The notes under the pieces are model-generated. The model did no database searches. It saw only the letters and a program-made list of their open reading frames with translations, and was not told the origin of the DNA. Positions 21,252 through 30,985 of a DNA stretch of 45,172 nt are shown here, piece after piece (the first letter of the stretch is position 1; each line of letters begins with the position of its first letter). Made by a program: the position numbers and the translations under genes. Source of the stretch: a virus; IMG/VR virus record IMGVR_UViG_3300028800_000149, positions 1 through 45,172 of that record, one strand, 5' to 3'.

Positions 21252-21985
21252 GCAATTTAAACGAAATTTCAGCTTTATATGCAGCTTCACAAACTGCTTT
21301 GTTGCTGTACAACAAAATAAGCAATTCTTTTAAGTTGCAATTGAAACAAGAAACTTTAAACAATGCAAGTTTCTATAGTCAAAATTTGCCTTTTCAACAA
21401 ACAATATCGCCTAATAACGCTCCTGGTTTTCGTCCTAAAGAATGGGATAATCCTGATTTAGTTTATGCTAGAACTAGTGTAAATGGTTATTTCTTTGACG
21501 CTGTAATAAAAGCGGATCATACAACAACCGTTAAAAAAACACAACATCCGGTGCAAGATAGAGGTTCTATATCGGATCACGCGTACAAAATGCCAGATAG
21601 ATTAGTTTTAGAAATAGGTATGAGTGATGCAATGGATAGTTTCATACCTGGACAATTTGAAACTAGCTTTTCTAAATCAATTTCAGCATATGCAATTTTA
21701 AAAGATTTACAGAAAAACTTTGTACTTTTAGATATAACAACCAGATTGCAAAACTATAGTAACATGCTTATAGAATCAATTCACGTTTCCGATGATTTCA
21801 AAACAAGGGACAGTTTAAGAGCAACGATAACCTTTGAAGAATTGTTTGTTCAAGAGGTTAACCAAGTAACAGTTAGTGCAAGAAAACAAGTAACCTCTAA
21901 ACCTGTAGCAACTTCTAAAAACCCGATTCCGGCTAATACAACAGTTTTAAGAACTTTAGAAGATACTCTTTCAGGTGACAAATAA
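21248..21985 (+). CDS. Dit-like baseplate protein (245 aa)
   Basis: Follows the tape measure with ATGA overlap. The central part (FFDAVIKADHTTTVKKTQHP, then VQDRGSISDHAYKMPDRLVL, then LEIGMSDAM) has the H-P-V-x-D-G-x-x-I-x-D-H-A pattern of the Dit-like N-terminal domain found in baseplate proteins that link tube and hub. The C-terminal tail is Ser/Thr-rich and flexible. Position and motif agree. Confidence 0.85.
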   Translation: MSNLNEISALYAASQTALLLYNKISNSFKLQLKQETLNNASFYSQNLPFQQTISPNNAPGFRPKEWDNPDLVYARTSVNGYFFDAVIKADHTTTVKKTQHPVQDRGSISDHAYKMPDRLVLEIGMSDAMDSFIPGQFETSFSKSISAYAILKDLQKNFVLLDITTRLQNYSNMLIESIHVSDDFKTRDSLRATITFEELFVQEVNQVTVSARKQVTSKPVATSKNPIPANTTVLRTLEDTLSGDK

Positions 21986-22320
21986 TGCAAATTGTTCCGC
22001 TTACCTCTGATCCTAATCAGACTATCAATGTTACCTTAAACGTCAATTCTAAAAATATTCCTTTACAGTTAAATGTTTCTTTCAATGAATCCGCTAACTA
22101 TTGGGTTATGCAAATTGTTGATCCTGCAACAAGCAAAATCTTAATTGACAATGTGCCGCTAATAACCGGTTACGGCAATTCTGCTAATATTTTAGATCAA
22201 TACTCATACATGGAAATTGGAAATGCTTACATTTTAAATGTCGGCAATTCGCCTTTAGATTATCCCGATGCTGAAACGATAGGAACGGATTTCATTTTAT
22301 TGTGGGATGATAATAAATGA
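21985..22320 (+). CDS. baseplate plug protein, Pam3 gp18-like (111 aa)
   Basis: Starts by TAATG overlap. The product begins MQIVPLTSDPNQTINVTLNV, continues with a N-E-x-x-x-Y-W-V-M-Q-I-V-D segment and ends in ETIGTDFILLWDD: a small beta-sandwich whose 'IPL...PNQ...L.G..' start and 'LG(T)xxxLLW' end match the cyanophage Pam3 plug family. It is thought to seal the tube end at the baseplate. ATGA overlap with the hub gene. Confidence 0.83.
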   Translation: MQIVPLTSDPNQTINVTLNVNSKNIPLQLNVSFNESANYWVMQIVDPATSKILIDNVPLITGYGNSANILDQYSYMEIGNAYILNVGNSPLDYPDAETIGTDFILLWDDNK

Positions 22321-23249
22321 ACAACGATAATCTAAGATTTGTAAGAAAATACAGAATCACAATAATAGATCAAAACAACATTGCTTTAGATGTTTCTGAT
22401 TTAAGATGTACTTTTCGTGTTGAATATTTAGGCTATCAATATCAAAACTTTGCTGAGATAAGCATTTACAACTTATCTTCAAAAACACAAGTTGATATTA
22501 TAAAGTCTGGTTTAAGGCTTGTACTTGAAGCCGGATATAAAAACGGGCAATTCGGCAAAATATTTGACGGTAACATTTATCAACCGATTTGGGACAGAGA
22601 AAACATAGTTGATTACAAGTTAACACTTCTTTGCTTTGATGGAGATTCACAGTTAAATCTTAACTTTGTAAATATGGCTGTACAGGTAAATCATGATTCA
22701 AGAAACGATTTGCTAGCTATTATGAAAAACGCTCGTTATCCTTTTGAGAATGGCGGGATAACAGAAAACATAGATACAACTGAAATGCCTAGAGGTAAAG
22801 TTTATTTCGGGATGCCTAAGAAATACTTCAGAGAAATTGCAAACGCTAATAATGCACAATGGAGCTACACAAACGGAAAACTAATTGTTTCAAATTTAAC
22901 CAATATCCCACAAACTGAAGCTTTGGTTATATCTCCCGATAACGGCTTGATTGGAACACCGCAACAAACACAAGACGGTGTTGAGCTTAAAACCTTACTC
23001 AATCCTGCTTTAAGAGTGCAATATCCACCAATGCAAATAAAGCTGGATAATTCGATTGTAAGACAAGCTAAATTACAATTTGGTCAACTGCAAACAAGAT
23101 TAGATCAAGACGGTTTTTATTATGTTGCTTCTGTTGTTCATTACGGTGACACAAGAGGGGATGAATGGTACACCGATATTGTGGGCTTTAATTCAACCGG
23201 TTCAGGTTTAGTATCCCTTTACAATAACAATAGACAATTCTTAAACTAA
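22317..23249 (+). CDS. baseplate hub protein (310 aa)
   Basis: Large hub protein of the gp27/gpD class, which connects tube to spike. It begins MNNDNLRFVRKYRITIIDQN, has CTFRVEYLGYQYQNFAEISI and YNLSSKTQVDIIKSGLRLVL near residues 30-75, the typical 'F.V......pn.a.I.IyNLs......I..G..v.l.AGY' motif, and later a GLIGTPQQTQDGVELKTLLN segment that is characteristic of these hubs. Length is normal; neighbours are plug and spike. Confidence 0.88.
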   Translation: MNNDNLRFVRKYRITIIDQNNIALDVSDLRCTFRVEYLGYQYQNFAEISIYNLSSKTQVDIIKSGLRLVLEAGYKNGQFGKIFDGNIYQPIWDRENIVDYKLTLLCFDGDSQLNLNFVNMAVQVNHDSRNDLLAIMKNARYPFENGGITENIDTTEMPRGKVYFGMPKKYFREIANANNAQWSYTNGKLIVSNLTNIPQTEALVISPDNGLIGTPQQTQDGVELKTLLNPALRVQYPPMQIKLDNSIVRQAKLQFGQLQTRLDQDGFYYVASVVHYGDTRGDEWYTDIVGFNSTGSGLVSLYNNNRQFLN

Positions 23250-23251
23250 CT

Positions 23252-23896
23252 ATGAGTCAGAGAATAGCCGAAAAACTAGGAATAGAAACAGAAATATTTA
23301 AACGTTTGATTGATAATGCAAACGCTGAATTACATGTTAGTTGTCCTGGAATTGTGCAATCTTTTAATGCTGAAAAGCAAACTGTAACGGTTATGCTTGC
23401 AATAAAAGAAAAAGTTATCGAAATGGATAGCACTTTAGCAGATATACCTTTTCCTATTTTGCTAGATGTTCCTATTTGCATTCCTTCTGCCGGTGGTTTT
23501 AGTTTAACTCTACCTGTGCAAGCCGGTGATGAATGTTTAGTTGTGTTTTCTGATTTAGGCTTTGATTGGTGGTATCAAAACGGCGGAGTACAGAACAAAA
23601 CACAGGATTTAAGACGACATGATTTAAGTGACGGATTTGCAATATTAGGTGTTAAAAGTCAACCTAATGTAATTCCTAATTATAGTCCTGATTCAGCACA
23701 GTTAAGAAATAATGAAGGAACCTGTTATATTAATTTAAGTGCAGATGGTAAGTTAAAGTTTAAAGGCGAAGCTAGTTTTGAAGATGCTGTTACTTTCAAT
23801 GATGCTATTATAGATCAAAATGGAATAGATCATACTACACACAAACATCCTTATACTGACAACGAAACAGCTTTAATTACAGGTATTCCGGAATGA
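23252..23896 (+). CDS. baseplate spike protein, gp138/Mu gp45-like (214 aa)
   Basis: The central spike punctures the outer membrane. The N-terminal OB-like domain matches Gp138_N: GIVQSFNAEKQTVTVMLAIK, then LLDVPICIPSAGGFSLTLPV and AGDECLVVFSDLGFDWWYQN, then RRHDLSDGFAILGVKSQPN. The C-terminus is a short beta-helix strand region ending with HTTHKHPY, where clustered histidines may bind an iron ion at the spike tip, as known in related spikes. The C-terminal part is short, so the spike is simple. Confidence 0.88.
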   Translation: MSQRIAEKLGIETEIFKRLIDNANAELHVSCPGIVQSFNAEKQTVTVMLAIKEKVIEMDSTLADIPFPILLDVPICIPSAGGFSLTLPVQAGDECLVVFSDLGFDWWYQNGGVQNKTQDLRRHDLSDGFAILGVKSQPNVIPNYSPDSAQLRNNEGTCYINLSADGKLKFKGEASFEDAVTFNDAIIDQNGIDHTTHKHPYTDNETALITGIPE

Positions 23897-24339
23897 AAAA
23901 TAGACCTTTAGATTCAACCGGTGATTATAAACTAGGAATTAGTTTGAACAACTTTTTGCTTGATGCAACGGCTTTAGCACAAGCTATAAAAACAAAACTG
24001 TTGTTGTTTCAGGGTGAATGGTGGGAAGATTTAATTGAAGGTTTGCCGATGTTTCAAAGCATTTTAGGTGCTTCAGGATCAAGCAAAGCCAATGTTGATT
24101 TGCTGTTTCAAAGCAGAATTTTAAGTTTTTCTAACATTAAAAAAATCGAATTTTTTAATTCTTCGCTTGAAAATAGGATTTATTCATTTTATTGTGTTGT
24201 AAATACAGATTTTGGGCTTTTGAATATTGTAAGTATACCTCCTGCTTCAAATCATGTTAGTGAAGTTTTCATTACTACAGCAGATGGAACTTTGCTAACT
24301 ACTTCTGATGGTTCATTCTTGATAGCTGGAAATACTTGA
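23893..24339 (+). CDS. baseplate wedge protein, gp25/gp46-like (148 aa)
   Basis: ATGA overlap with the spike gene. It begins MKNRPLDSTGDYKLGISLNN and has the helix ATALAQAIKTKLLLFQGEWW followed by EDLIEGLPMFQSILG, the usual 'qai..rL..f.GEWf.D...G.p.....lG' signature of gp25-like wedge proteins. The last 20 residues (TADGTLLTTSDGSFLIAGNT) are a short repeat-like beta tail not typical of gp25. Followed directly by baseplate J. Confidence 0.85.
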   Translation: MKNRPLDSTGDYKLGISLNNFLLDATALAQAIKTKLLLFQGEWWEDLIEGLPMFQSILGASGSSKANVDLLFQSRILSFSNIKKIEFFNSSLENRIYSFYCVVNTDFGLLNIVSIPPASNHVSEVFITTADGTLLTTSDGSFLIAGNT

Positions 24340-24350
24340 AAGGTGAAATA

Positions 24351-25532
24351 ATGGCATACTTTGCGCCTTATATTGATGAAAACGGTTTACATTTACCTAC
24401 CTATCAAGATATTTTAAATTACTTCATTTCCAATGCAAAATCAATTTTCGGTGATGATATTTATTTAGATACCGATTCTGCCGATTATCAATTAATTTCT
24501 ATTCAAGCTCTTGCTTATAGTGATGCAATGCAATCGTTACAGCTTGAATACAACAATAGAGCACCTTCAACCGCAATTGGGGTTGCTTTAGATTCCTTGG
24601 TTAAGATCAACGGAATAAAGCGTAAAATTTCCTCTTATTCCTCTGTAATTCTCTCCTTAACCGGCAAACCTAATACAACAATAGAAAACTGTGCTGCTGC
24701 CGATACAAGCGGCAACAAGTGGAATTTGCCCACAAGTGTAACCTTTGACGATTCCGGCAATGCAACTGCACAGGCTGTTTGCCAAGTTAAAGGTGCTATT
24801 GTTGCTCCTGCAAACACCGTTAACATTATCTCAACTCCTGCTTTTGGATGGTTTAGCGTTAACAATGAATCAATTTCAAGTGTCGGATTGCCTGTTGAAA
24901 CTGATTCGAAGTTAAGGTTTAGACAAACTTTTAGTACAGAATTAGCAAGCGATACTTTGCTTGACGGTACAAAAGCCGCTGTTGCTGCTGTTGAAAATGT
25001 TAGCAGAAGTGAAGTTTATGAAAATGACAATGATGAAGTTGATGCTAACGGGATTCCAGGTCATTCGATTTGTGCTGTTGTTGAAGGTGGTTCTGATTCC
25101 GATATAGCTAAAGCTATTTTTGAAAATAAAAATCCTGGTTGTAATACTTACGGCTCAACAACTGTAAGTGTTCTGGATACTTCAAATTATCATTCTTACG
25201 ATATTAGTTTTGATAGAGTTAACTATGTCAATGTATTCGCTACATTCGGTATAACTACTTTAACAGATTGGAATGACGGTTATTTACCTTTAATAAAAGC
25301 CGCTGTTGTTGATTACCTTAACAATTTAAATATAGGCCAAAAGTCAACCAGACTTACAGGTTTAGTAAGCGCGGCTTTATCGGTTATCCCTGACATGAAA
25401 AAACCGCCTTTTGCAATTCAATCTGTTGTTCAAGGTATTTTAGTTGGAGCACAAACGGCAAACGATATAACTATTCCTTTCAATTCCGTTGCAACTTCCG
25501 ATATTTCAAAAATTACTGTAAACAAAATATGA
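24351..25532 (+). CDS. baseplate protein J-like (393 aa)
   Basis: Forms the wedge ring together with the gp25-like protein. It has the N-terminal YQDILNYFISNAKSIFGDDI, then LDTDSADYQLISIQALAYSD and the conserved turn GVALDSLVKINGIKRK, then VETDSKLRFRQTFSTELASD in mid-protein, all landmarks of Mu gp47/J-like proteins. I chose ATG 24351 behind AAAGGTG. The next gene overlaps by ATGA. Confidence 0.92.
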   Translation: MAYFAPYIDENGLHLPTYQDILNYFISNAKSIFGDDIYLDTDSADYQLISIQALAYSDAMQSLQLEYNNRAPSTAIGVALDSLVKINGIKRKISSYSSVILSLTGKPNTTIENCAAADTSGNKWNLPTSVTFDDSGNATAQAVCQVKGAIVAPANTVNIISTPAFGWFSVNNESISSVGLPVETDSKLRFRQTFSTELASDTLLDGTKAAVAAVENVSRSEVYENDNDEVDANGIPGHSICAVVEGGSDSDIAKAIFENKNPGCNTYGSTTVSVLDTSNYHSYDISFDRVNYVNVFATFGITTLTDWNDGYLPLIKAAVVDYLNNLNIGQKSTRLTGLVSAALSVIPDMKKPPFAIQSVVQGILVGAQTANDITIPFNSVATSDISKITVNKI

Positions 25533-26089
25533 ATAATATAGAGTATTACAATAATTTATTAATTTCGCAATACAGAACTAAAGCGAAATTTAAAGAATGG
25601 TTGAATGTTTTAATTCAACCTTTTATTGATATTGGCAATTGTGCCGATAACATGTGTTTGGCTTTTGATTTGGATTTTGCAGAAGGAAAGCAATTAGACG
25701 TTTTAGGGGAAATTGTAAATCAAAAAAGAATTTTGCCTTTTCTACCTTCAACCGGTTCAAATGTTTTAAGCGATGATGATTACAGATTGGTTTTAAGAGT
25801 TAAGATAATTAAAAATCAATGGGATGGTAAGTTAGTTACTTTTGAAAAACTTTGGAATGATGTTTTTACCGACAATCCTTTAAACTATATTGATAATCAA
25901 GACATGTCAATAACTGTTTCCGTTGGTGGAGAATTTAGTATTCCAATTCAAGAAATGATTGCAATAGGTTTGTTGATACCTAAACCGCAAGGTGTAAAGA
26001 GCAATCTTAGCTTAGGTGTTGCTTATTTCGGTTATGATGAAGAAACAACTGAAATTTCCGGTTATGATGTTGGATTCTGGAGGAAATAA
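25529..26089 (+). CDS. baseplate protein, DUF2612-type (186 aa)
   Basis: Small tail protein after J, matching DUF2612: MNNIEYYNNLLISQYRTKAK, then FDLDFAEGKQLDVLGEIVNQ and LSDDDYRLVLRVKIIKNQWD, then a FEKLWNDVFTDN segment; the 'G.qLDvlG.ivg..R' and 'DD.YR.lLrar' patterns are clear. It probably anchors the fibres to the baseplate. ATGA overlap with J; the tail fibre gene follows 2 bases later. Confidence 0.88.
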   Translation: MNNIEYYNNLLISQYRTKAKFKEWLNVLIQPFIDIGNCADNMCLAFDLDFAEGKQLDVLGEIVNQKRILPFLPSTGSNVLSDDDYRLVLRVKIIKNQWDGKLVTFEKLWNDVFTDNPLNYIDNQDMSITVSVGGEFSIPIQEMIAIGLLIPKPQGVKSNLSLGVAYFGYDEETTEISGYDVGFWRK

Positions 26090-26091
26090 AA

Positions 26092-26850
26092 ATGGCAGGT
26101 TCTAATAATTTCAAACAATTTGATTCATCTAAAGCAAACATGCTTAACGATGCTGATTATAATGCAAATCCTGCAATTACTAATGGTGTTTCTTCAGGTC
26201 AAGCTTCATCCTTGCTTCATAACAAATTGTTTTATCAACTGTCAACTTTCATTGCTGCTTTAGGTAATTCTTTAGCCGGTAAAGGTTATGTTGTTTCTGA
26301 CAACGATTTAGACGCTTTAAAAGCCATTTTTGATAACATTTGGACTAAAGCAGATACAATCACAAAAGCTAATTTTGCAGATGCTGCTGGTACTGCTGGT
26401 ACTGCCAATAGTGCAAACAATGCCAACAAGTTAAACGGAAAGGTGGACACTGATTTTGCAACTGCTGCACAAGGCGGTAAAGCAGATGCTGCTTTACCTG
26501 CAACCGGTCAAGCTGCAGACTCTGCTAAATTAGGCGGTAATTTAGCCAATCTTTTTGTTAAAACTACCGATTTTATAAACAGTCTTGATACAAACGGCTA
26601 TGAAAAATTTCCTAACGGTTTAGTTATGCAATGGGGTACAAGCGCACAATTAAACGGACATACAACTTTAGATATTAATTTTCCTATAGCTTTTCCAAAC
26701 AACTGTTTTAATATACAGATTACCGCAACCGCTGCTGATGCAACACCGCAAGTTCATGATTATGTAACTAATGTAACTGTAAATGGTTTTATTTTGCATA
26801 ACACGTCTGCATTTCCTTCTACTTATTACTGGTTTGCTATTGGCAAATAA
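26092..26850 (+). CDS. tail fibre protein (252 aa)
   Basis: The N-terminal segment (NNFKQFDSSKANMLNDADYN then ANPAITNGVSSGQASS) is the usual baseplate-attachment domain of fibres in this class. The middle has short AGTA/NSANNANKLNGK repeats, as in trimeric fibre shafts. The C-terminal ~80 residues, beginning NGYEKFPNGLVMQWGT, match the gp53-like receptor-binding head. A strong GGAGG site precedes ATG. Probably one of two host-recognition proteins, the other being the large tailspike downstream. Confidence 0.87.
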   Translation: MAGSNNFKQFDSSKANMLNDADYNANPAITNGVSSGQASSLLHNKLFYQLSTFIAALGNSLAGKGYVVSDNDLDALKAIFDNIWTKADTITKANFADAAGTAGTANSANNANKLNGKVDTDFATAAQGGKADAALPATGQAADSAKLGGNLANLFVKTTDFINSLDTNGYEKFPNGLVMQWGTSAQLNGHTTLDINFPIAFPNNCFNIQITATAADATPQVHDYVTNVTVNGFILHNTSAFPSTYYWFAIGK

Positions 26851-26874
26851 TTTATTTTTAGGAGTTAACATTTT

Positions 26875-27132
26875 ATGCCTGCAAATCTGCAAAATTTTAT
26901 TTGGCTTTTAGGACTTGGAATTATTGGACTGCTTATTACAATTGTGGGCATTTTGATAAAAGACAAACTCGCCACAATTATTATAAAAATGGAAGAATTG
27001 CATTCTGATGTTGTTGAATTGTTTAAAGAAGATAAAGCAAAAGTTAAAGCAATTGAAGAAGTAAAAGGTGATATTAAAGCTATAAATGAAAGATGTAAAT
27101 ATAATAAATTTAAATGTTCTGAGGGGGAATAA
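26875..27132 (+). CDS. small membrane protein, holin-like or XhlA-like (85 aa)
   Basis: Residues about 7-28 form one hydrophobic helix (FIWLLGLGIIGLLITIVGIL) near the N terminus. It is followed by an amphipathic, charged coiled coil (IIIKMEELHSDVVELFKEDK, then AKVKAIEEVKGDIKAI). One N-terminal membrane anchor plus a cytosolic or periplasmic coiled coil resembles XhlA-type lysis proteins. Its position between two fibre genes is odd for a holin, so a fibre-associated membrane role cannot be excluded. TAATG overlap with the tailspike gene. Confidence 0.6.
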   Translation: MPANLQNFIWLLGLGIIGLLITIVGILIKDKLATIIIKMEELHSDVVELFKEDKAKVKAIEEVKGDIKAINERCKYNKFKCSEGE

Positions 27133-30100
27133 TGAAAAAACTAATTGTTATTTCAATTTTGCTCTTATCTAACCTTTGTTATGCTGCAACTAGCACAACT
27201 ACTTTAGAAAGTTATGTTGGCAATTCTGCAAAAGCAAATGAATCACAATCCGATAAATTACATCTTATTGGATTGCAAAACGGCGCTTTTGTTCAAAAAG
27301 CCTATAGCTCTATCCATGTAAGCGGCTCTGCTGATGTCGCAGCGTCTATTTCAAGTGCTTCAAGTGCAACTCCTGGTGATACTGATAATTTTGGTTTTGT
27401 ATCAGGAGTTTTAAAAAAAGTTACTTGGTCAAATATACGACTAACTTTAAAAACTTTTTTTGATAATATTTATCACGGATTAACTGTTACTTGGTCTGAA
27501 ATAACCGGTAAACCTTCAACATTATCAGGTTATGGTATAACTGATGCTGAATCAAAAACTGCTTTTAATTCTTATTCTGCAAACAGACAATCTCAGTTTA
27601 ATACAAAGTTAGATAAAACTAAATTTAGCTCATACTCTGCTAACAGGCAAATTCAAGCTAATAACAAAGTTGATGTTGTTAGATTTACAACTTATTCAGC
27701 TAATCATTCTGCTGTTACTGGTACCGGTGGTGGAACTGTAACTAGCGTTTCTGTATCTGCTCCTTTAACCGGTGGTCCTATAACTTCAAGCGGAACAATT
27801 GGGATAGGACAAGCAACTACAAGCACAAATGGTTATTTAAGTTCAACTGATTGGAATACTTTTAACGGCAAACTTGCAACAAATGGCAACGGTTCAGCTT
27901 TAACTAGAATTACTGCAAATCAAACAATTAATAGTTATAATCCTACTGATCCGCAATGGGGGGGAGTTTGTAATGGTGATGTTTCAAATAAAACTGTTGA
28001 TACATTAGCACTTTACAATATAGCTCAAACTATCAAAACTGCCGGAACTGGTTACTTTTTTATACCTCCTGGGAAAAATTGTATATTAGGTCAAAAATCA
28101 GATGCTGTTATACCAACGGCACCAATGGCTATAGTAGGGGTTCCTTCTGTTTTATCTGCTCCTATTGCTCCTATTGCGAATACTCCCGTTTCAGGAGGTA
28201 ATATAACACCTGGAACACATAGTTATAAAATTGTTTACATTACAACTTTTGGAGATTTAACTACAACAACAGGTGCAGCTTCAAACCAAATAAACGCTGT
28301 TACAGGCACCGGCCAAACTGTTACTGTTTCTAATATTCCAATTGGACCGCAAAATATTGTTACAGCTAGGCAAATTTACAGAACTAAAACAGGCGATAGC
28401 GGAAATTATTACTTGCTTGCAACTATTAAAGATAACATAAACACAACTTACGTTGATACAATAGATGATTCTCAACTAACAATAGTTGCTCCTGCTGTCA
28501 ATAATACAACCGTTCCTAGCATAAATCATGTAGGTCTTTACGGCGGTGGACAAATAACGTTAGATGATAATTATGGTTTTTTTTGTACTTATTGCAATGA
28601 TGTTAAAGTACAGGATGTTACTTTTGATTATTTAAATGATTGGACTCCTGAACCTGTAAGTTCTCCATATGGTCAATTTGGAATGACTACAGGTAGAAAT
28701 ATAGGGTTTCCTGTTTCTGTTCAATGGTCAACAAATGTTCTTTATGATAATATAGTTACAAAAAGAGTTTCTGCATTTGGTCTTTTTACTTACATGGTCA
28801 ATTATTTAGATGTTAGAAACAATAGAGTATTAGGTTCTAAAAGAGATGGTATTCACATAGATTGTTCTGATAATTGGACTGTAACAAATAATTATGTTTC
28901 AGATACACAAGATGATGCTTATGGTTTAATTGCAGGTAATAAATATGTTATGACAACACCTCCTGTTGGTTCTGAAACTGGAATTTACACTTTAAATAGG
29001 TATCTTGAGCCAGGGTATTTATCAGGTGTTACTATGAACGGACAAGTTATGAATACCTATAACGCTAGGGTAATAAACAATGTTGCTAAAAATGTAAACT
29101 ATGTTGCAGGAATAGGTTTAAGAGGTTTAAACAAAGTAATTGCAACTGGAAACATAATAGATAATATAGCTGGTTCTGGAATATTATTAGAACAATGGAG
29201 AAATACAAATGTTGCTAATTTATTTCCCACAACTGAGTCTATTATAGCAGATAATATTTTAACAAATGTTGCTAGAAGTAACGGGGCTAGTTCGGATTCA
29301 GACAATATTCATGGAATAACCATAGGCAATCTTAGTAAAAAAGTAATTGTTAGCAATAATTATATTAACGGTTCTGGTTTTACAGGAGGATATGCTACAA
29401 ATCCCACAAACGGTAAGGCAACCGGTTCTGGTGCAATTTATGCTTTTGCTAACGTATCTGGGATTCAAATTAAAAACAATCATGCTTACAATGTAATAAA
29501 TAATTACGGTTCAACTTATCCTTTATCAAACGCAGGTGTTTCAGTTTTAGACAATAACGAAAATGGTTTAAATGTAACTCCTGTTATAGCAGGTTCTTCT
29601 TTAGGTATGATTAAAAATGGAGGAACTGGTTATACTATTTTATCAGATGGAACAATGAATATAAGTAGCGGTGGTTCTGCTGGAACTACAACAAATAGTA
29701 TCAATTTTAATAATAGCGGTACTGGTGATAGTTCTGGAACAAGTTTTAATGGAAGCACTAGCAAAACTATTTCATATAACACTATTGGAGCACAAGCAAA
29801 TTTAGGCTATACCGCTGAAAATATAGCAAATAAAAATGCTAATAACGGTTATCCTGGTTTAAATTCATCTGGTCATTTAGGCATAGGCACAACTTCACCT
29901 CTTGCACCTTTACATATTGTTGAAAGTACAAATGAATCTCCTTTATTTATTGATTATTCTAATGATTCAGGTGGCCCTTCAATAACACAAAGAGCAAGTA
30001 ACGGTTCTCCTGGTGCCGAAACTGGTAGAAAATTTGGTCAGACTTTAATGGTATATGGTGCAAGACCTTGGATAGCTACAGGTGGTCCTGGTGTTGGAGC

Positions 30101-30968
30101 TTATACAACATCTGGTGTAGGAACTATTAGTTTAATTGTTCAAGAGCCTGATGTTGCAGGAGCAAGCGGTTTAACTACTACAGCAAAAGGCACCGCTTTA
30201 ACTTTTCAAACAACACAAGTAGGAACATCTACTAACGCTGAAAGATTGCGTATTCAAAATACCGGTGATATATCTATAGGTTCAACTGTAGATAACGGAT
30301 ATAAATTAGAGGTTACAGGAACGGCTAAAGTAACGGCAGATTTAACTGTGGGTGGTCATACTACATTTGAAAGTGTAACTTCAACAGGTGCAACAGGAAC
30401 AGGAAAACTTGTTTATGATAATTCGCCTACTCTTGTAACTCCTAATATTGGTGCTGCTACAGGAACAAGTTTAAATGTAAGCGGTAATTTAACATCATCC
30501 GGTAATGCAAGTATAACTGGTACCGTTGCAGGTTCTCAGTTAATAAGTTCTGTTGCTACAGGAACACCGCCTTTAATTGTTTCTAGTACAACTGTTGTGC
30601 CTAATTTACATGCTGCAACAGCAGATTCTTTATCTGGTTTGGGAAATGTTGCAGGAATTAACGGTACTTTTAGCGGTCAAGTTACTATGACCGGAACAGC
30701 ACCGACAGGAAAATTCGGCTCCTCTACTGCAACAATTTTAGGTGGAAGCACAGATAATAAAGGTAATATGTCCTGGACTGGTACAAGTGGCGGTACTGCA
30801 ACTGTTACTTTTTCTGCAACTTGGCCGAATAATCCGGTTTGTGTCTGTAACGCTTATACTAGCGGTTCGCCTATTTTATGCGCAGTAACTGCAACAACAA
30901 CAACAACAGCTACTATAAACATTCCGGCAAGCACCGTTAACCCTGCTGTTACTTGGCTTTGTTTATAA
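27132..30968 (+). CDS. large tailspike/fibre with signal peptide and beta-helix (1278 aa)
   Basis: Residues 1-18 (MKKLIVISILLLSNLCYA) look like a Sec signal peptide, which is unexpected for a virion protein. Repeats of FxxYSANR follow around residues 140-195, then TNGYLSSTDWNTFNGKLA at about 233, a segment common in metagenomic phage fibres. Residues about 490-740 have the N-N-x-V... rungs of a right-handed parallel beta-helix of pectate-lyase type (for example NNRVLGSKRDGIHIDCSDNW). Then come low-complexity Ser/Gly/Thr stretches, a GIGTTSPLAPLHI motif and a C-terminal beta domain. It probably binds or degrades surface glycans. Confidence 0.82.
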   Translation: MKKLIVISILLLSNLCYAATSTTTLESYVGNSAKANESQSDKLHLIGLQNGAFVQKAYSSIHVSGSADVAASISSASSATPGDTDNFGFVSGVLKKVTWSNIRLTLKTFFDNIYHGLTVTWSEITGKPSTLSGYGITDAESKTAFNSYSANRQSQFNTKLDKTKFSSYSANRQIQANNKVDVVRFTTYSANHSAVTGTGGGTVTSVSVSAPLTGGPITSSGTIGIGQATTSTNGYLSSTDWNTFNGKLATNGNGSALTRITANQTINSYNPTDPQWGGVCNGDVSNKTVDTLALYNIAQTIKTAGTGYFFIPPGKNCILGQKSDAVIPTAPMAIVGVPSVLSAPIAPIANTPVSGGNITPGTHSYKIVYITTFGDLTTTTGAASNQINAVTGTGQTVTVSNIPIGPQNIVTARQIYRTKTGDSGNYYLLATIKDNINTTYVDTIDDSQLTIVAPAVNNTTVPSINHVGLYGGGQITLDDNYGFFCTYCNDVKVQDVTFDYLNDWTPEPVSSPYGQFGMTTGRNIGFPVSVQWSTNVLYDNIVTKRVSAFGLFTYMVNYLDVRNNRVLGSKRDGIHIDCSDNWTVTNNYVSDTQDDAYGLIAGNKYVMTTPPVGSETGIYTLNRYLEPGYLSGVTMNGQVMNTYNARVINNVAKNVNYVAGIGLRGLNKVIATGNIIDNIAGSGILLEQWRNTNVANLFPTTESIIADNILTNVARSNGASSDSDNIHGITIGNLSKKVIVSNNYINGSGFTGGYATNPTNGKATGSGAIYAFANVSGIQIKNNHAYNVINNYGSTYPLSNAGVSVLDNNENGLNVTPVIAGSSLGMIKNGGTGYTILSDGTMNISSGGSAGTTTNSINFNNSGTGDSSGTSFNGSTSKTISYNTIGAQANLGYTAENIANKNANNGYPGLNSSGHLGIGTTSPLAPLHIVESTNESPLFIDYSNDSGGPSITQRASNGSPGAETGRKFGQTLMVYGARPWIATGGPGVGAYTTSGVGTISLIVQEPDVAGASGLTTTAKGTALTFQTTQVGTSTNAERLRIQNTGDISIGSTVDNGYKLEVTGTAKVTADLTVGGHTTFESVTSTGATGTGKLVYDNSPTLVTPNIGAATGTSLNVSGNLTSSGNASITGTVAGSQLISSVATGTPPLIVSSTTVVPNLHAATADSLSGLGNVAGINGTFSGQVTMTGTAPTGKFGSSTATILGGSTDNKGNMSWTGTSGGTATVTFSATWPNNPVCVCNAYTSGSPILCAVTATTTTTATINIPASTVNPAVTWLCL

Positions 30969-30985
30969 AAAGGAGTAATTTAAAA

